Source: Stenotrophomonas indicatrix | GTDB taxonomy: Bacteria; Pseudomonadota; Gammaproteobacteria; Xanthomonadales; Xanthomonadaceae | Direction: 5' to 3' | Assembly: GCF_002750975.1 (NCBI RefSeq) | Contig: NZ_PEJS01000001.1 | Span: 1,302,001 to 1,366,000, forward strand | DNA: 64,000 nucleotides | Part shown: in pieces, positions 25,494-33,543 of the stretch | Position numbering within the stretch: position 1 is the stretch's first letter | Layout: every line of letters starts with the position of its first letter | Translations under genes and position numbers: made by a program | The notes under the pieces: generated by a model | Told to the model about the DNA's origin: nothing | What the model saw: the letters and a program-made list of their open reading frames with translations, nothing else | Database searches by the model: none

Positions 25494-26633
25494 TCAGGGC
25501 AGGCGGCGGGCCAGCGAACGTGCAGATGCCGCTACACCCAGCAGCATCGCTGCCACGCACAGGAAGGCAAAGCCCAGGCTGGTGGCATGGGCGAGCGCGC
25601 CGATCGCTGCGGGGCCTGCAAGAATGCCGGCATAGCCCAGCGTGGTGACTGCGGTGATCGCAATGCTCTCCGGCATCGCGCGCTGCTGGCCCGCCATCGA
25701 GAACAGGGCGGGCACGATGTTGGCGCAGCCCAGGCCCACCAGCACGTAGCCAACCAGCGCCATGGCGAAGGAGGGCACCAGCGTGGCCAGCGCGAAACCG
25801 GCCGCAGCGGTGATGCCGCCAATGACGATGGTACGGGTTCGGCCGAGGCGCTCGACGATGCCATCGCCGAACAGGCGCATCGCCGTCATCGCCAGCGTGA
25901 ACACGGCAAAACCGGCACCGGCCTGGTCGCGCGGCACGTGGCGTATTTCGGCCAGGAACACCGCGCTCCAGTCCAGCATCGAACCCTCGGCCAGGAACAC
26001 CACGAAGGCGAGCACGCTGATGAACAGCACCACGCCGTGCGGCAGGGCCAGCATCGGGCCGTCATGCAGAATGCGCTGCGGGCGCCAGTGCGGTGCCGAC
26101 AACAGGGCCACCAGCAGCATCGCCGCCACGGCAACCAATGACGCCAGCCACAGGGGCGTGCCGAGAACCAGCAGGCCGGTCATGCAGCCGGCGCCGATGA
26201 AGCCGCCGATGCTGTAGAACGCGTGGAAGCCGGACATCATCGGCCGCCCTGCATCGCGCTCGACGGCCACCGCCTGCATGTTCATCGTGCAGTCCATCGC
26301 CCCCACACCCGCACCGAAGACGAACAGCGTTGCTCCCAGTGCCAGCGGCGTGGGGGCGAGCGTCAGCAGTGGCAGGGCGAGCAGGATCAAGGCCGTGGTC
26401 GCGATCATCAAGCGGCGCGAGCCCAGGCGCGCGGTCAACGCACCGGCCAGTGGCATCGCCAGCAGCGAGCCGAGGCCAAGGCACAGCAGCAGCCCGCCCA
26501 GGCTGGCGTCGGACAACCCGGCCTTGGCCTTGGCGAAGGGCACCATCGGTGCCCAGGCAGCGGTGGCAAAGCCGGGAATGAAGAACGCAGCGCGGGTCGC
26601 GTGCTGCTGGGCGCGGGGAGAAGAGGGCGTCAT
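25494..26633 (-). CDS. MFS transporter, YbjJ-like
   Basis: 379 residues, about 12 hydrophobic segments. It starts at ATG 26633 with a short soluble lead, then FFIPGFATAAWAPMVPFAKA. The MFS loop motif between helices 2 and 3 is recognisable (GALTARLGSRRLM). It resembles YbjJ/MosC-type exporters or sugar-related carriers; the substrate is not known. The gene converges on the lipoprotein hydrolase, leaving 3 bases between the stops. A perfect LacI-family operator lies 32 bases upstream, so a sugar-responsive repressor probably controls it. Confidence 0.85.
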   Translation of the reverse strand: MTPSSPRAQQHATRAAFFIPGFATAAWAPMVPFAKAKAGLSDASLGGLLLCLGLGSLLAMPLAGALTARLGSRRLMIATTALILLALPLLTLAPTPLALGATLFVFGAGVGAMDCTMNMQAVAVERDAGRPMMSGFHAFYSIGGFIGAGCMTGLLVLGTPLWLASLVAVAAMLLVALLSAPHWRPQRILHDGPMLALPHGVVLFISVLAFVVFLAEGSMLDWSAVFLAEIRHVPRDQAGAGFAVFTLAMTAMRLFGDGIVERLGRTRTIVIGGITAAAGFALATLVPSFAMALVGYVLVGLGCANIVPALFSMAGQQRAMPESIAITAVTTLGYAGILAGPAAIGALAHATSLGFAFLCVAAMLLGVAASARSLARRLP

Positions 26634-26664
26634 GCGCGAGGAAGGCTCCAGAGGATCGCCTTCA

Positions 26665-26678
26665 TGAAAACGTTTTCA
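26665..26678. promoter_or_regulatory. LacI-family operator upstream of the MFS gene
   Basis: TGAAAACGTTTTCA is a perfect 14-bp palindrome with the central CG typical of LacI-family operators. It lies 32 bases upstream of the MFS start codon. A near-identical site occurs at 61515-61528 in the zwf/ABC-ATPase divergent region. Confidence 0.7.
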
Positions 26679-26820
26679 GAAGCCATCGGCAAGTGCCATG
26701 GATGACATCGGGCGACGCATACGAATGCAGTGGTCCGGATGCGTCACCGTTGATTAACGCCATCAGTGGAGAGTAGCCCGACGGTCGGCATTCCGCCCGG
26801 CCGCCGCCGGAGATCAGCGC

Positions 26821-27516
26821 ATGAGCACCACACCGACCATCCTCCTCGTCCATGGGTTCTGGGGCGGGGCCGCACACTGGGGCAAGGTCATCCTGGAGCT
26901 GCACCGCAAGGGCCACGACCAGGTGAAGGCGGTCGAACTGCCGCTGACCTCGCTGGTCAACGACGCAGAGCGGACGCGCAGGATGATCCGCCAGATCGAT
27001 GGCCCGGTCGTACTGGTCGGGCACTCCTACGGGGGCGCGGTGATCACCGAAGCCGGCAACCAGCCGAATGTGCAGGCGCTGGTCTACATCGCCGCATTTG
27101 CGCCGGACAGTGGTGAGAGCCCCGGTGGCATCACCCAGCAGCACCTGCCCGAAGCGGCGCCGAACCTCGCCCCGGACAGCGATGGCTATCTGTGGCTGCG
27201 TGCCGACAAGTTCCATGAGAGCTTCTGCCAGGACCTCAGCGCCGACGAAGGCTGGGTGATGGCGGTGACCCAGAAGGCGCCGCTGGCCAGCACCTTCGGC
27301 GATGCGATCAGCGATCCGGCGTGGAAGCACAAGCCGAGCTGGTACCAGCTTTCCAGCCAGGACCGGATGATCGCGCCACAGAACCAGAAGGCCATGGCCG
27401 AACGCATGCAGCCCAAGCGCCTGCTGCAGCTGGAGGCAAGCCATGCCTCGCTGGCCTCGCATCCCTCCGAAGTGGCAGCACTGATCCTGGAGGCCGTGGC
27501 TGCCGTCGACGGCTGA
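26821..27516 (+). CDS. Alpha/beta hydrolase (EstC-like esterase)
   Basis: 231 cytoplasmic residues with no signal peptide. Oxyanion motif LLVHGFWGGAAHW; nucleophile elbow GHSYGG (Ser69); acid in SSQDRMI (Asp181); histidine in EASHASL (His208). This is a complete catalytic triad in family order. It resembles small alpha/beta hydrolases such as salicylate-esterase-like and EstC-like enzymes; the natural substrate is unknown. Monocistronic, with a hairpin about 56 bases past its stop. Confidence 0.85.
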   Translation: MSTTPTILLVHGFWGGAAHWGKVILELHRKGHDQVKAVELPLTSLVNDAERTRRMIRQIDGPVVLVGHSYGGAVITEAGNQPNVQALVYIAAFAPDSGESPGGITQQHLPEAAPNLAPDSDGYLWLRADKFHESFCQDLSADEGWVMAVTQKAPLASTFGDAISDPAWKHKPSWYQLSSQDRMIAPQNQKAMAERMQPKRLLQLEASHASLASHPSEVAALILEAVAAVDG

Positions 27517-27571
27517 CTATCGCCAGGCAGCAGTCCCAGGTCAGGCACTGGCGCCACCCCACGACAGCGGG

Positions 27572-27597
27572 GGCGCAGGAGAGTAAACTCCTGCGCC
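27572..27597. terminator. Perfect 10-bp hairpin between hydrolase and siderophore receptor
   Basis: GGCGCAGGAG (27572-27581) and CTCCTGCGCC (27588-27597) pair perfectly around AGTAAA. There is no T-run. It could end the hydrolase transcript or act in the receptor leader. I see no Fur box in the 157-base gap. Confidence 0.45.
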
Positions 27598-27673
27598 GGC
27601 CGCCCTTGGCCGCATTTCCCCCTTCCCCTCGAGCCGCCGCCAGAGGATCCCACCCCTTCGTGGAGGTCCCGTC

Positions 27674-29869
27674 GTGTCGTCTGTGCCTGTTCGTTTTTCC
27701 GTGCTGTCCCTGCGTCGCCGCCCATTGGCGAAGGCCCTTGCCAATGGTCTTCTGCTGACCACACTGGCCACTGCCGGCGCCGCCTCGGCGCAATCGGCGC
27801 CGGCTGAAGAAGAGGGCAAGACGCCCTCGCAGACGCTGCAGACCGTACAGGTCACCGCCAACCAGCTGGGCACCATCACCGAGGGCAGCGGCGCGTACAC
27901 GCCGGGTACCATCGCCACCGCCACCCGCCTGGTGCTGACCCCTCGGCAGACCCCGCAGACCATCAGCGTGATCACCCGTGCGCAGATGGACGACTTCGGT
28001 CTGGATGGCATCGATGACGTGATGCGGGTGACCCCGGGCATCAGCATCGTCACCTACGACAGTGAGCGCACCGAGTACTACGCACGTGGTTTTGCCGTGC
28101 AGAACTTCCAGTACGACGGCATTCCGATGTCACGCGACTCGGCGTACTCGGCCGGCAATACGCTCAGCGATACCGCGATCTACGACCGCATCGAAGTGCT
28201 CAAGGGCGCCACCGGCCTGCTGACCGGCATGGGCGACCCCGGCGCGACCATCAACCTGGTGCGCAAGAAGCCGGGCAAGGAATTTGCTGGCAGTGCGACG
28301 CTGGGGGTCGGCCGCTGGGACGACTACCGTGCCGAAGTCGATGTCGGCGGACCGTTGACCGCCGATGGCCGCGTGCGCGGGCGCGCGGTAGGTGCCTGGC
28401 AGGACAAGCATTCCAATCTGGATTTCTACCAGCGCACCAGCAAGGTCGGCTATGCCGTGCTGGAAGCCGATCTGGGCGAACGCACGCTGCTGACAGTCGG
28501 TGGCGACGTGCTGGAGAGCGATCCCAAGGGCTCGACCTGGGGCGGTATTCCGCTGCTGGACAGCCAGGGCAATTTCAACGACATGCCGCGCTCGTTCAAC
28601 AACGGCACCCACTGGAGCGGTTGGCGCCAATACGTGCGCACCGGCTTTGCCACGCTGGAACATACCTTCGACAACGACTGGGTAGCCAAGCTGCAGCTCA
28701 ACCATCAGGTCAACGGCTACGATGCGGCACTGGCCGGTGCGGCCGGTGGCAATCCCGATCCGGTCACCGGCGAAGGCGTCTCGTTGTGGCTGGGCAAGTA
28801 CGTCGGCAAGACGGTCAGCAACGCGGCCGACTTCTATCTGAGCGGCAATTTCGGCCTGTTCGGTCGCCAGCATGAACTGGTGGTCGGCGGCAGTGCCTCG
28901 CGCAAGCGCTGGACCAACACCGGCTATTCGCCGCAGCCCGGGTACCCGACCGCCGTTGCCGACTACAACAGCTGGAAGGGCGACATCCCGGAGCCGGAAT
29001 GGCAGCGCGGTTATGGCAACAATGAGGTGACCCGCGAGAACGGCCTGTACGTGGTCGGTCGCTTCGACGTGGCCGACCCGTTGAAGGTGATCGTCGGCAG
29101 CCGCCTGGCCAGCTACCGTTCGCCGCAGACGCGCGAGACCGGCGTGTTCGTGCCTTATGCCGGCGTGGTCTACGACCTTGGCCAGCACTATTCGGTCTAC
29201 GCCAGCTACAGCACCATCTTCAAGCCGCACAGCGAACGCGACGAACAGGGCAAGGCACTGGATCCGCTGGAAGGCCGCAGCTATGAAATGGGCCTGAAGG
29301 CGGAGTTCCTCGATGGCCGCTTCAATGCCAGCGCGGCACTGTTCCAGCTCGACCAGGACAATTTCGCCCAGCCTACAGGCGGCAAAACGCCCAACGGAGA
29401 AGATGCCTATCGCGCACTGATGGGCGTACGCACCAAGGGCTACGAACTGGAGATGTCCGGGCAGTTGGCCGAGGGCTGGCAGGTGCAGGGCGGCTTTGCG
29501 CACAAGATCGCCCGCCAGGCCGGCAGCAAGGTGACCACGCTGGAGCCGGAAAACCAGTTCAGCCTGCACACCAGCTACCGCCTGCGCGGCGACTGGCAGG
29601 GCCTGACTGTCGGTGGCGGTGCGCGCTGGCAGGACTCCACGTTCGGCGACATCACCAACCCGGCCAGTGGCACGTCGGTGGTTCATCGCACCCAGCCGTA
29701 CTGGCTGCTGGATGCCATGGCCCGGTACCAGTTCAACGATCGCCTGTCGGCCACGGTCAACGTCAACAACCTGCTGGACAAGCGCTATTACACGATCTTC
29801 AGCTGGTACAGCACCTACACCTGGGGCGAGCCGCGCAACGTGCGGCTGGCAGTGACGTACAAGTTCTGA
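27674..29869 (+). CDS. TonB-dependent siderophore receptor
   Basis: 731 residues from GTG 27674, with GGAGGT at 27662-27667. A signal sequence is present (LANGLLLTTLATAGAASA). The plug carries siderophore-receptor features: TPRQTPQTISVITRAQMDD, then VMRVTPGISIVTYDSER and RIEVLKGATGLLTGMGDPG. The barrel ends GEPRNVRLAVTYKF. It resembles FhuE/FpvA-type ferric-siderophore receptors but lacks a clear STN domain, so it transports without transducing. The exact siderophore cannot be read from the sequence. It ends at a strong terminator. Confidence 0.92.
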   Translation: MSSVPVRFSVLSLRRRPLAKALANGLLLTTLATAGAASAQSAPAEEEGKTPSQTLQTVQVTANQLGTITEGSGAYTPGTIATATRLVLTPRQTPQTISVITRAQMDDFGLDGIDDVMRVTPGISIVTYDSERTEYYARGFAVQNFQYDGIPMSRDSAYSAGNTLSDTAIYDRIEVLKGATGLLTGMGDPGATINLVRKKPGKEFAGSATLGVGRWDDYRAEVDVGGPLTADGRVRGRAVGAWQDKHSNLDFYQRTSKVGYAVLEADLGERTLLTVGGDVLESDPKGSTWGGIPLLDSQGNFNDMPRSFNNGTHWSGWRQYVRTGFATLEHTFDNDWVAKLQLNHQVNGYDAALAGAAGGNPDPVTGEGVSLWLGKYVGKTVSNAADFYLSGNFGLFGRQHELVVGGSASRKRWTNTGYSPQPGYPTAVADYNSWKGDIPEPEWQRGYGNNEVTRENGLYVVGRFDVADPLKVIVGSRLASYRSPQTRETGVFVPYAGVVYDLGQHYSVYASYSTIFKPHSERDEQGKALDPLEGRSYEMGLKAEFLDGRFNASAALFQLDQDNFAQPTGGKTPNGEDAYRALMGVRTKGYELEMSGQLAEGWQVQGGFAHKIARQAGSKVTTLEPENQFSLHTSYRLRGDWQGLTVGGGARWQDSTFGDITNPASGTSVVHRTQPYWLLDAMARYQFNDRLSATVNVNNLLDKRYYTIFSWYSTYTWGEPRNVRLAVTYKF

Positions 29870-29886
29870 TCGCGTTGCAACAGGAC

Positions 29887-29918
29887 ATGCCCGCGATGCC
29901 GGATGGCATCGCGGGCAT
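29887..29918. terminator. Bidirectional hairpin, 14-bp perfect stem
   Basis: ATGCCCGCGATGCC (29887-29900) pairs fully with GGCATCGCGGGCAT (29905-29918). It sits between the convergent siderophore receptor and pirin genes. Confidence 0.75.
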
Positions 29919-29923
29919 GCTGG

Positions 29924-30625
29924 TTACAGCTTCAGGTCGAACACCAGCACTTCGGCGTCGTTGCCGTTTTCCAGGGTCAGCTGTGCCTCGTCGCTGACCT
30001 GCAGTGCGTCACCCGCTTCCAGGGTGATGCCATTGACCTGCAGCTGGCCACGCGCCACCTGCACATACGCGCCGCGGCCGGCAGCCAGGGCGTGGTGCAG
30101 CTTCTGCTCGCCATCGAGGATGGTGGCGAAGATGCGCGCATCCTGATGGATGTGCAGCGAACCATCGGCGCCATCCGGCGAGGCGATCAGGCGCAGCTGG
30201 CCGCGCTTGCTCTCCGGCGTGAAGTGGGTCTCCTCATACGACGGCGCGATGTTCTCGGCCTCCGGGAAGATCCAGATCTGCAGGAAATGCACCGGATCGC
30301 TGGCCGAATGATTGAACTCGCTGTGGCTGACGCCGCTGCCTGCGCTCATGCGCTGCACGTCGCCGTAGCGCAGCACCGAACCGGTGCCCATCGAGTCCTT
30401 GTGTTCCAGCGCGCCGCCCAGCACGTAGGAGACGATCTCCATGTTGCTGTGGCTGTGGGTGCCGAAACCCTGGCCGCCGATCACCTTGTCTTCGTTGATG
30501 ACCCGCAGCGGGCCGAAGCTCACATAGCGGGGGTCGTAGTAGCTGGCGAACGAGAAGGTATGGCGCGAGGACAGCCAGCCATGCTCGGCCAGGCCACGGG
30601 TAGCGCTCTTGCGGATCTGCAGCAT
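29924..30625 (-). CDS. Pirin-family protein (YhhW-like)
   Basis: 233 residues, bicupin fold. The N-terminal cupin carries the metal-ligand pattern GFGTHSHSNMEIVSYVLGG and then GSGVSHSEFNHS, as in YhhW-type quercetin dioxygenases. The usual physiological role is unclear: quercetinase activity is seen in vitro. The start is ATG 30625 with AAGGAGA upstream; the frame extends to 30715 but that part has no pirin similarity. Divergent from a LysR gene that probably regulates it. Confidence 0.9.
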   Translation of the reverse strand: MLQIRKSATRGLAEHGWLSSRHTFSFASYYDPRYVSFGPLRVINEDKVIGGQGFGTHSHSNMEIVSYVLGGALEHKDSMGTGSVLRYGDVQRMSAGSGVSHSEFNHSASDPVHFLQIWIFPEAENIAPSYEETHFTPESKRGQLRLIASPDGADGSLHIHQDARIFATILDGEQKLHHALAAGRGAYVQVARGQLQVNGITLEAGDALQVSDEAQLTLENGNDAEVLVFDLKL

Positions 30626-30752
30626 GATGGAATCTCCTTGTTCGATGGTTTCGATGGGGCGGGGTGGGCGGGTAGCCGCTGTGTTTCCCCGTTGAAGAGA
30701 AGTATCCGCTTGCACCTTGGGTTTGAAAAACGGATAGTTTTGACAGCCATCA

Positions 30753-30765
30753 TCGAAAATTTCGA
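30753..30765. promoter_or_regulatory. Palindrome abutting the LysR start codon
   Basis: TCGAAAATTTCGA is a perfect 13-base palindrome ending directly before the LysR ATG. ATCCG and CGGAT form another, wider inverted pair (about 30702-30706 and 30731-30735). Either could be the LysR operator in the 140-base divergent region. This is inference from symmetry only. Confidence 0.35.
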
Positions 30766-31686
30766 ATGCTCAAGCTCAGCCTCGATGCCCTGCAGATCCT
30801 GGATGCGATCGACCGCCGAGGCTCCTTTGCCGGCGCCGGCAAGGCCCTGCACAAGGTGCCTTCGACCATTTCCTACACCGTGGCCAAGCTGGAAGAGGAT
30901 CTGGGGGTGCAGCTGTTCGACCGGATCGGCCCGCGGGCGGAGCCGACCGAGGCCGGGCGCGCGCTGCTGGAGGAGGGCAGGCACCTGCTGCGTGCGGCCC
31001 GGGAGCTCGAGCTGCGGGTGCGGCGGGTGGCCTCGGGCTGGGAGGCGGAATTGACCCTGGCGGTGGATTCGGTGTTCCCGACCTGGCTGCTGGGGCCGGA
31101 TATCGCCGCGTTCCGCGAGGTGGCGGCGCCTACCCGGCTGCGCCTGTTTGGCGAAGCACTGTCCGGTACCTGGGAAGCGCTGCTGGACCGGCGCGCCGAC
31201 CTGTTGGTCGCGGCTCCCGGTGAGGGTCCCAGTGGCGGGGGCTACGTGGTCGAGCCACTGGGCAGCGTTGATTTTGTGTTTGCGGTGGCGCCCGGGCATC
31301 CGCTGGCGTCCGTACCGGGTGTGCTGGGCCGCGAGCAGTTGGCGCCGTATTGCGCGATCGCCGTGTCCGACTCGGCGCGGCGGCTGCTGCCACGAACGGT
31401 GGGCCTGTTGATGGGCCAGGAGACGTTGACCGTGCCGGACATGGCCAGCAAGTTGAAGCTGCAGTGTCAGGGGCTGGGATTCGGCTTCCTGCCCGAGCCC
31501 TGCGCGCGCGCGGCGGTGGCGCGCGGCCAGCTGGTGATCCGCGAGGTCGAGGAGCACAAGCCGGAAGAGACCTTCTGGTTGGCCTGGCGCACCGGCGAGG
31601 ATGGCGCGGCCCTGCGCTGGTGGCGCGAGCGTCTGCGGCGGCCGGAGCTGCTGGCGCAATGGTGGCAGGCGATGGCAGAGGGGTAG
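30766..31686 (+). CDS. LysR-family transcriptional regulator
   Basis: 306 residues. The winged helix-turn-helix is at residues 5-63 (LQILDAIDRRGSFAGAGKAL, then KVPSTISYTVAKLEEDLG). A periplasmic-binding-protein-like effector domain follows. It is divergent from the pirin gene at 140 bases, the classic arrangement for a LysR activator and its target. The co-inducer is unknown. Downstream (31687-32305) lies a repeat-rich gap with no gene. Confidence 0.92.
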   Translation: MLKLSLDALQILDAIDRRGSFAGAGKALHKVPSTISYTVAKLEEDLGVQLFDRIGPRAEPTEAGRALLEEGRHLLRAARELELRVRRVASGWEAELTLAVDSVFPTWLLGPDIAAFREVAAPTRLRLFGEALSGTWEALLDRRADLLVAAPGEGPSGGGYVVEPLGSVDFVFAVAPGHPLASVPGVLGREQLAPYCAIAVSDSARRLLPRTVGLLMGQETLTVPDMASKLKLQCQGLGFGFLPEPCARAAVARGQLVIREVEEHKPEETFWLAWRTGEDGAALRWWRERLRRPELLAQWWQAMAEG

Positions 31687-31739
31687 GGTTCGGCAGGGCT
31701 GCGCCCTGCACCTGCAGTAGTGCCGGCCGCTGGCCGGCA
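31683..31739. repeat. Two GTAG-headed REP hairpins
   Basis: A GTAG-type palindrome with GGCAGGGCTGCGCCCTGC (from 31683) is followed by GTAG-TGCCGGCC-GC-TGGCCGGCA (31717-31739). Both match the Stenotrophomonas REP (SMAG) form. A CAACAG-type run (31741-31773) follows, leading into the structured element at 31783. Confidence 0.85.
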
Positions 31740-31743
31740 ACCT

Positions 31744-31776
<33 letters not shown>

Positions 31777-31782
31777 AAGCTG

Positions 31783-31910
31783 GTTTCCTGTGGGGAGGCG
31801 GGGTGGGTCCGGTTGCGGGAGACGCCGTAAACCCGTCCATGGGGGCTTGGCCGCGGCATCCATGCCGCGGACACTCCCGCAACCGGCCCCCCCCCGCCTT
31901 CGACAGATTT
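31783..31910 (+). repeat. Structured repeat, copy A (forward)
   Basis: Outer arms at 31797-31821 and 31874-31898 pair at 23 of 25 positions. The core starts ACGCCGTAAACCCGTCC. An internal hairpin, CCGCGGCAT-CC-ATGCCGCGG, lies at 31851-31870. The flanks are TTTCCTGTGGGGAG before and TTCGACAGAT after. It is preceded by REP hairpins and a CAACAG run. See the finding on the seven-copy family. Confidence 0.85.
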
Positions 31911-31948
31911 TCGCGATCTGCCGGAATGGCTTGGCCTGCTCTTGGTGG

Positions 31949-32056
31949 GTGTCGACCTTGGTCGACACGTAGATCCACGCCAGGCATGGATGTCCTTCGT
32001 TCAACTGTCGAAATATTCGAATTCAAAGGAGTCATCCACGCACGGCGTGGATCTAC
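31949..32056. repeat. REP cluster: inverted pair of GTAGATCC elements
   Basis: A GTGTCGACC/GGTCGACAC hairpin (about 31949-31968) is followed by GTAGATCCACGC (from 31969). At 32033-32056 the same element occurs inverted, ending GGATCTAC. The AT-rich stretch between the two (AAATATTCGAATTC) differs in composition from its surroundings. This is a typical REP doublet. Confidence 0.8.
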
Positions 32057-32071
32057 CGCAGATCGCGGTGA

Positions 32072-32198
32072 TCTGTCAGGGGCGGGGCGGTATGGGTAGG
32101 CAGGACCGTTGGCGCCATGGATGGCGCCATCGAGCCCCCATGGATGGGTTTACGGCGTGTCCTGCCTATCCATACCGCCCCGCCATCCCACGGAATGC
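32072..32198 (-). repeat. Structured repeat, copy B (inverted)
   Basis: Arms 32081-32106 and 32159-32184 pair at 26 positions with one G-T wobble. The internal hairpin GGCGCCAT-GG-ATGGCGCC is at 32111-32128. Read in its own orientation it follows a REP hairpin (32233-32255) and CAACAG-type bases, the same order as copies A and C. Confidence 0.85.
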
Positions 32199-32266
32199 CA
32201 GCTGTTGCTGTCGCTTGCGCAGTGGCTTCTGCAGGTGCAGGGCGCAGCCCTGCCGAAAAACACACA

Positions 32267-32297
32267 TAAAAAAACAGCAGGCCGAGGCCTGCTGTTT
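32267..32297 (-). terminator. Intrinsic terminator of the tRNA-Arg cluster
   Basis: AAACAGCAGGCC (32272-32283) pairs with GGCCTGCTGTTT (32286-32297). On the minus strand the stem is followed by a run of seven T. It lies 9 bases past the last tRNA. Confidence 0.9.
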
Positions 32298-32305
32298 CGG
32301 TGTAA

Positions 32306-32382
32306 TGGTGCGCCCGGAGAGATTCGAACTCCCGACCGCCTGGTTCGTAGCCAGGTACTCTATCCAACTGAGCTACGGGCGC
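32306..32382 (-). tRNA. tRNA-Arg (anticodon ACG), copy 1
   Basis: 77 nt with encoded CCA. Acceptor GCGCCCG at 32382-32376. Anticodon stem CCTGG/CCAGG with loop CTACGAA, hence anticodon ACG. It reads CGU/CGC/CGA after deamination to inosine. It is the last of three near-identical tandem copies in transcription order. Confidence 0.97.
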
Positions 32383-32414
32383 CAATTACATAAACTTGTT
32401 GTGTTGATCGTGTG

Positions 32415-32491
32415 TGGTGCGCCCGGAGAGATTCGAACTCCCGACCGCCTGGTTCGTAGCCAGGTACTCTATCCAACTGAGCTACGGGCGC
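32415..32491 (-). tRNA. tRNA-Arg (anticodon ACG), copy 2
   Basis: Apparently identical in sequence to the copy at 32306-32382, and 32 bases from it. The central member of the triplet, 77 nt with encoded CCA. Confidence 0.97.
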
Positions 32492-32549
32492 GCGGTACAC
32501 AATCAAATTTTACTGCACTTCCAGCGGCGGATGCTGAAGGTCTGTCGAG

Positions 32550-32626
32550 TGGTGCGCCCGGAGAGATTCGAACTCCCGACCGCCTGGTTCGTAGCCAGGT
32601 ACTCTATCCAACTGAGCTACGGGCGC
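32550..32626 (-). tRNA. tRNA-Arg (anticodon ACG), copy 3
   Basis: The first of the triplet in transcription order and the same 77-nt sequence. Its 5' end (32626) overlaps the last 10 bases of the upstream hydrolase gene, which stops at 32617. The tRNA must therefore be processed out of a transcript that can include the hydrolase mRNA, unless a promoter lies within that gene. Confidence 0.97.
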
Positions 32627-33543
32627 CCTGCGACAGGAGCGGAATTATGCGGATGTCGGCGCGAGTCGTCAACGCTTTTGTGAAAATTTTCACCCAACTG
32701 AATGAAAAACGCCTCTGCGACAGCCTCCGGGTGTTTCATCCACGCGAAGTGATCGGCCTGCGTACCCAGCTCCTGCGCAGAAAGCACGCGTAATTCCGAG
32801 GCGACATTCGGCAGTTTCGCCAGCAGCGCCTGCATTGATCCGCTTGGCGCCAGCCAATCGTCTTCCATCAGCACCGCCTGCGCACTGCCGTGCACGCGCG
32901 CCATCTGCGCATCCAGGTCCTCGTCCATGCCTGCGGCGGCATAGTGATTGCTCAGCCCTACGCGTGCCCAGTCGGCGATCAGTCCGCGTGCTTCGGTGCC
33001 GCCGAAACCCAGCCGGCGCCCGTGCAGCACGCCCTGGCGCCGCGCGATCCACGGCAGGAAGCGATAGATCAGTGGCAGCAGCCAACCGCGTGGTGGCGGG
33101 AACGTGCGCCAGAACGGTGTGCCGCTGGCGGCCAGCCACAATCGATCGAACGCCTGTGGCCGTCGTCCGGCGTGCACGCAGGCCAGCTGCCCGCCCAGGC
33201 TGTGGCCACCGATGATCCATGGCAGTACCTCCTGCGCGTCATCGGCATCGGCGAGCAGGGCCTGGCTGGCCGGCAGATCGTGGTCGAGAATCTGCCGGTA
33301 GCCCCAATCCTGGCTGCGCGACGGGCGCAGCGAACTGCTGCCATTGCCACGCCATTCGTGCAGGTAGACCGCCACGCCCCTGGCTGCAAGTGCCTGCGCC
33401 AGTGGTACGTAGTGGCGCGCGGCCACGCCCAGCGCCGGCAGCCACAACAGCCGTGCCAGCGGCTGTGCGGGCACGCAGGCGATCACGTCGAAACGGTGGC
33501 CATCGCCGCTGTTCACAGTGAGCGCGCGTAGCGAATCGCTCAT
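32617..33543 (-). CDS. Alpha/beta hydrolase downstream of thiD
   Basis: 308 residues, cytoplasmic. Nucleophile elbow GGHSLGG (Ser115); oxyanion segment WLPALGVAARHY; a late Asp in MEDDWLAPSG and His in QADHFAWM complete a likely triad. It resembles serine aminopeptidase/lysophospholipase-like hydrolases; the substrate is unknown. The start overlaps the thiD stop (ATGA at 33540-33543), so it is translationally coupled to a thiamine gene. The stop codon lies inside the tRNA-Arg gene. Confidence 0.85.
   Translation of the reverse strand: MSDSLRALTVNSGDGHRFDVIACVPAQPLARLLWLPALGVAARHYVPLAQALAARGVAVYLHEWRGNGSSSLRPSRSQDWGYRQILDHDLPASQALLADADDAQEVLPWIIGGHSLGGQLACVHAGRRPQAFDRLWLAASGTPFWRTFPPPRGWLLPLIYRFLPWIARRQGVLHGRRLGFGGTEARGLIADWARVGLSNHYAAAGMDEDLDAQMARVHGSAQAVLMEDDWLAPSGSMQALLAKLPNVASELRVLSAQELGTQADHFAWMKHPEAVAEAFFIQLGENFHKSVDDSRRHPHNSAPVAGRP

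Noticed and set aside
27517..27673. Fur box before the siderophore receptor
   Set aside because: No stretch close to GATAATGATAATCATTATC is present; the only symmetry is a GC-rich hairpin.
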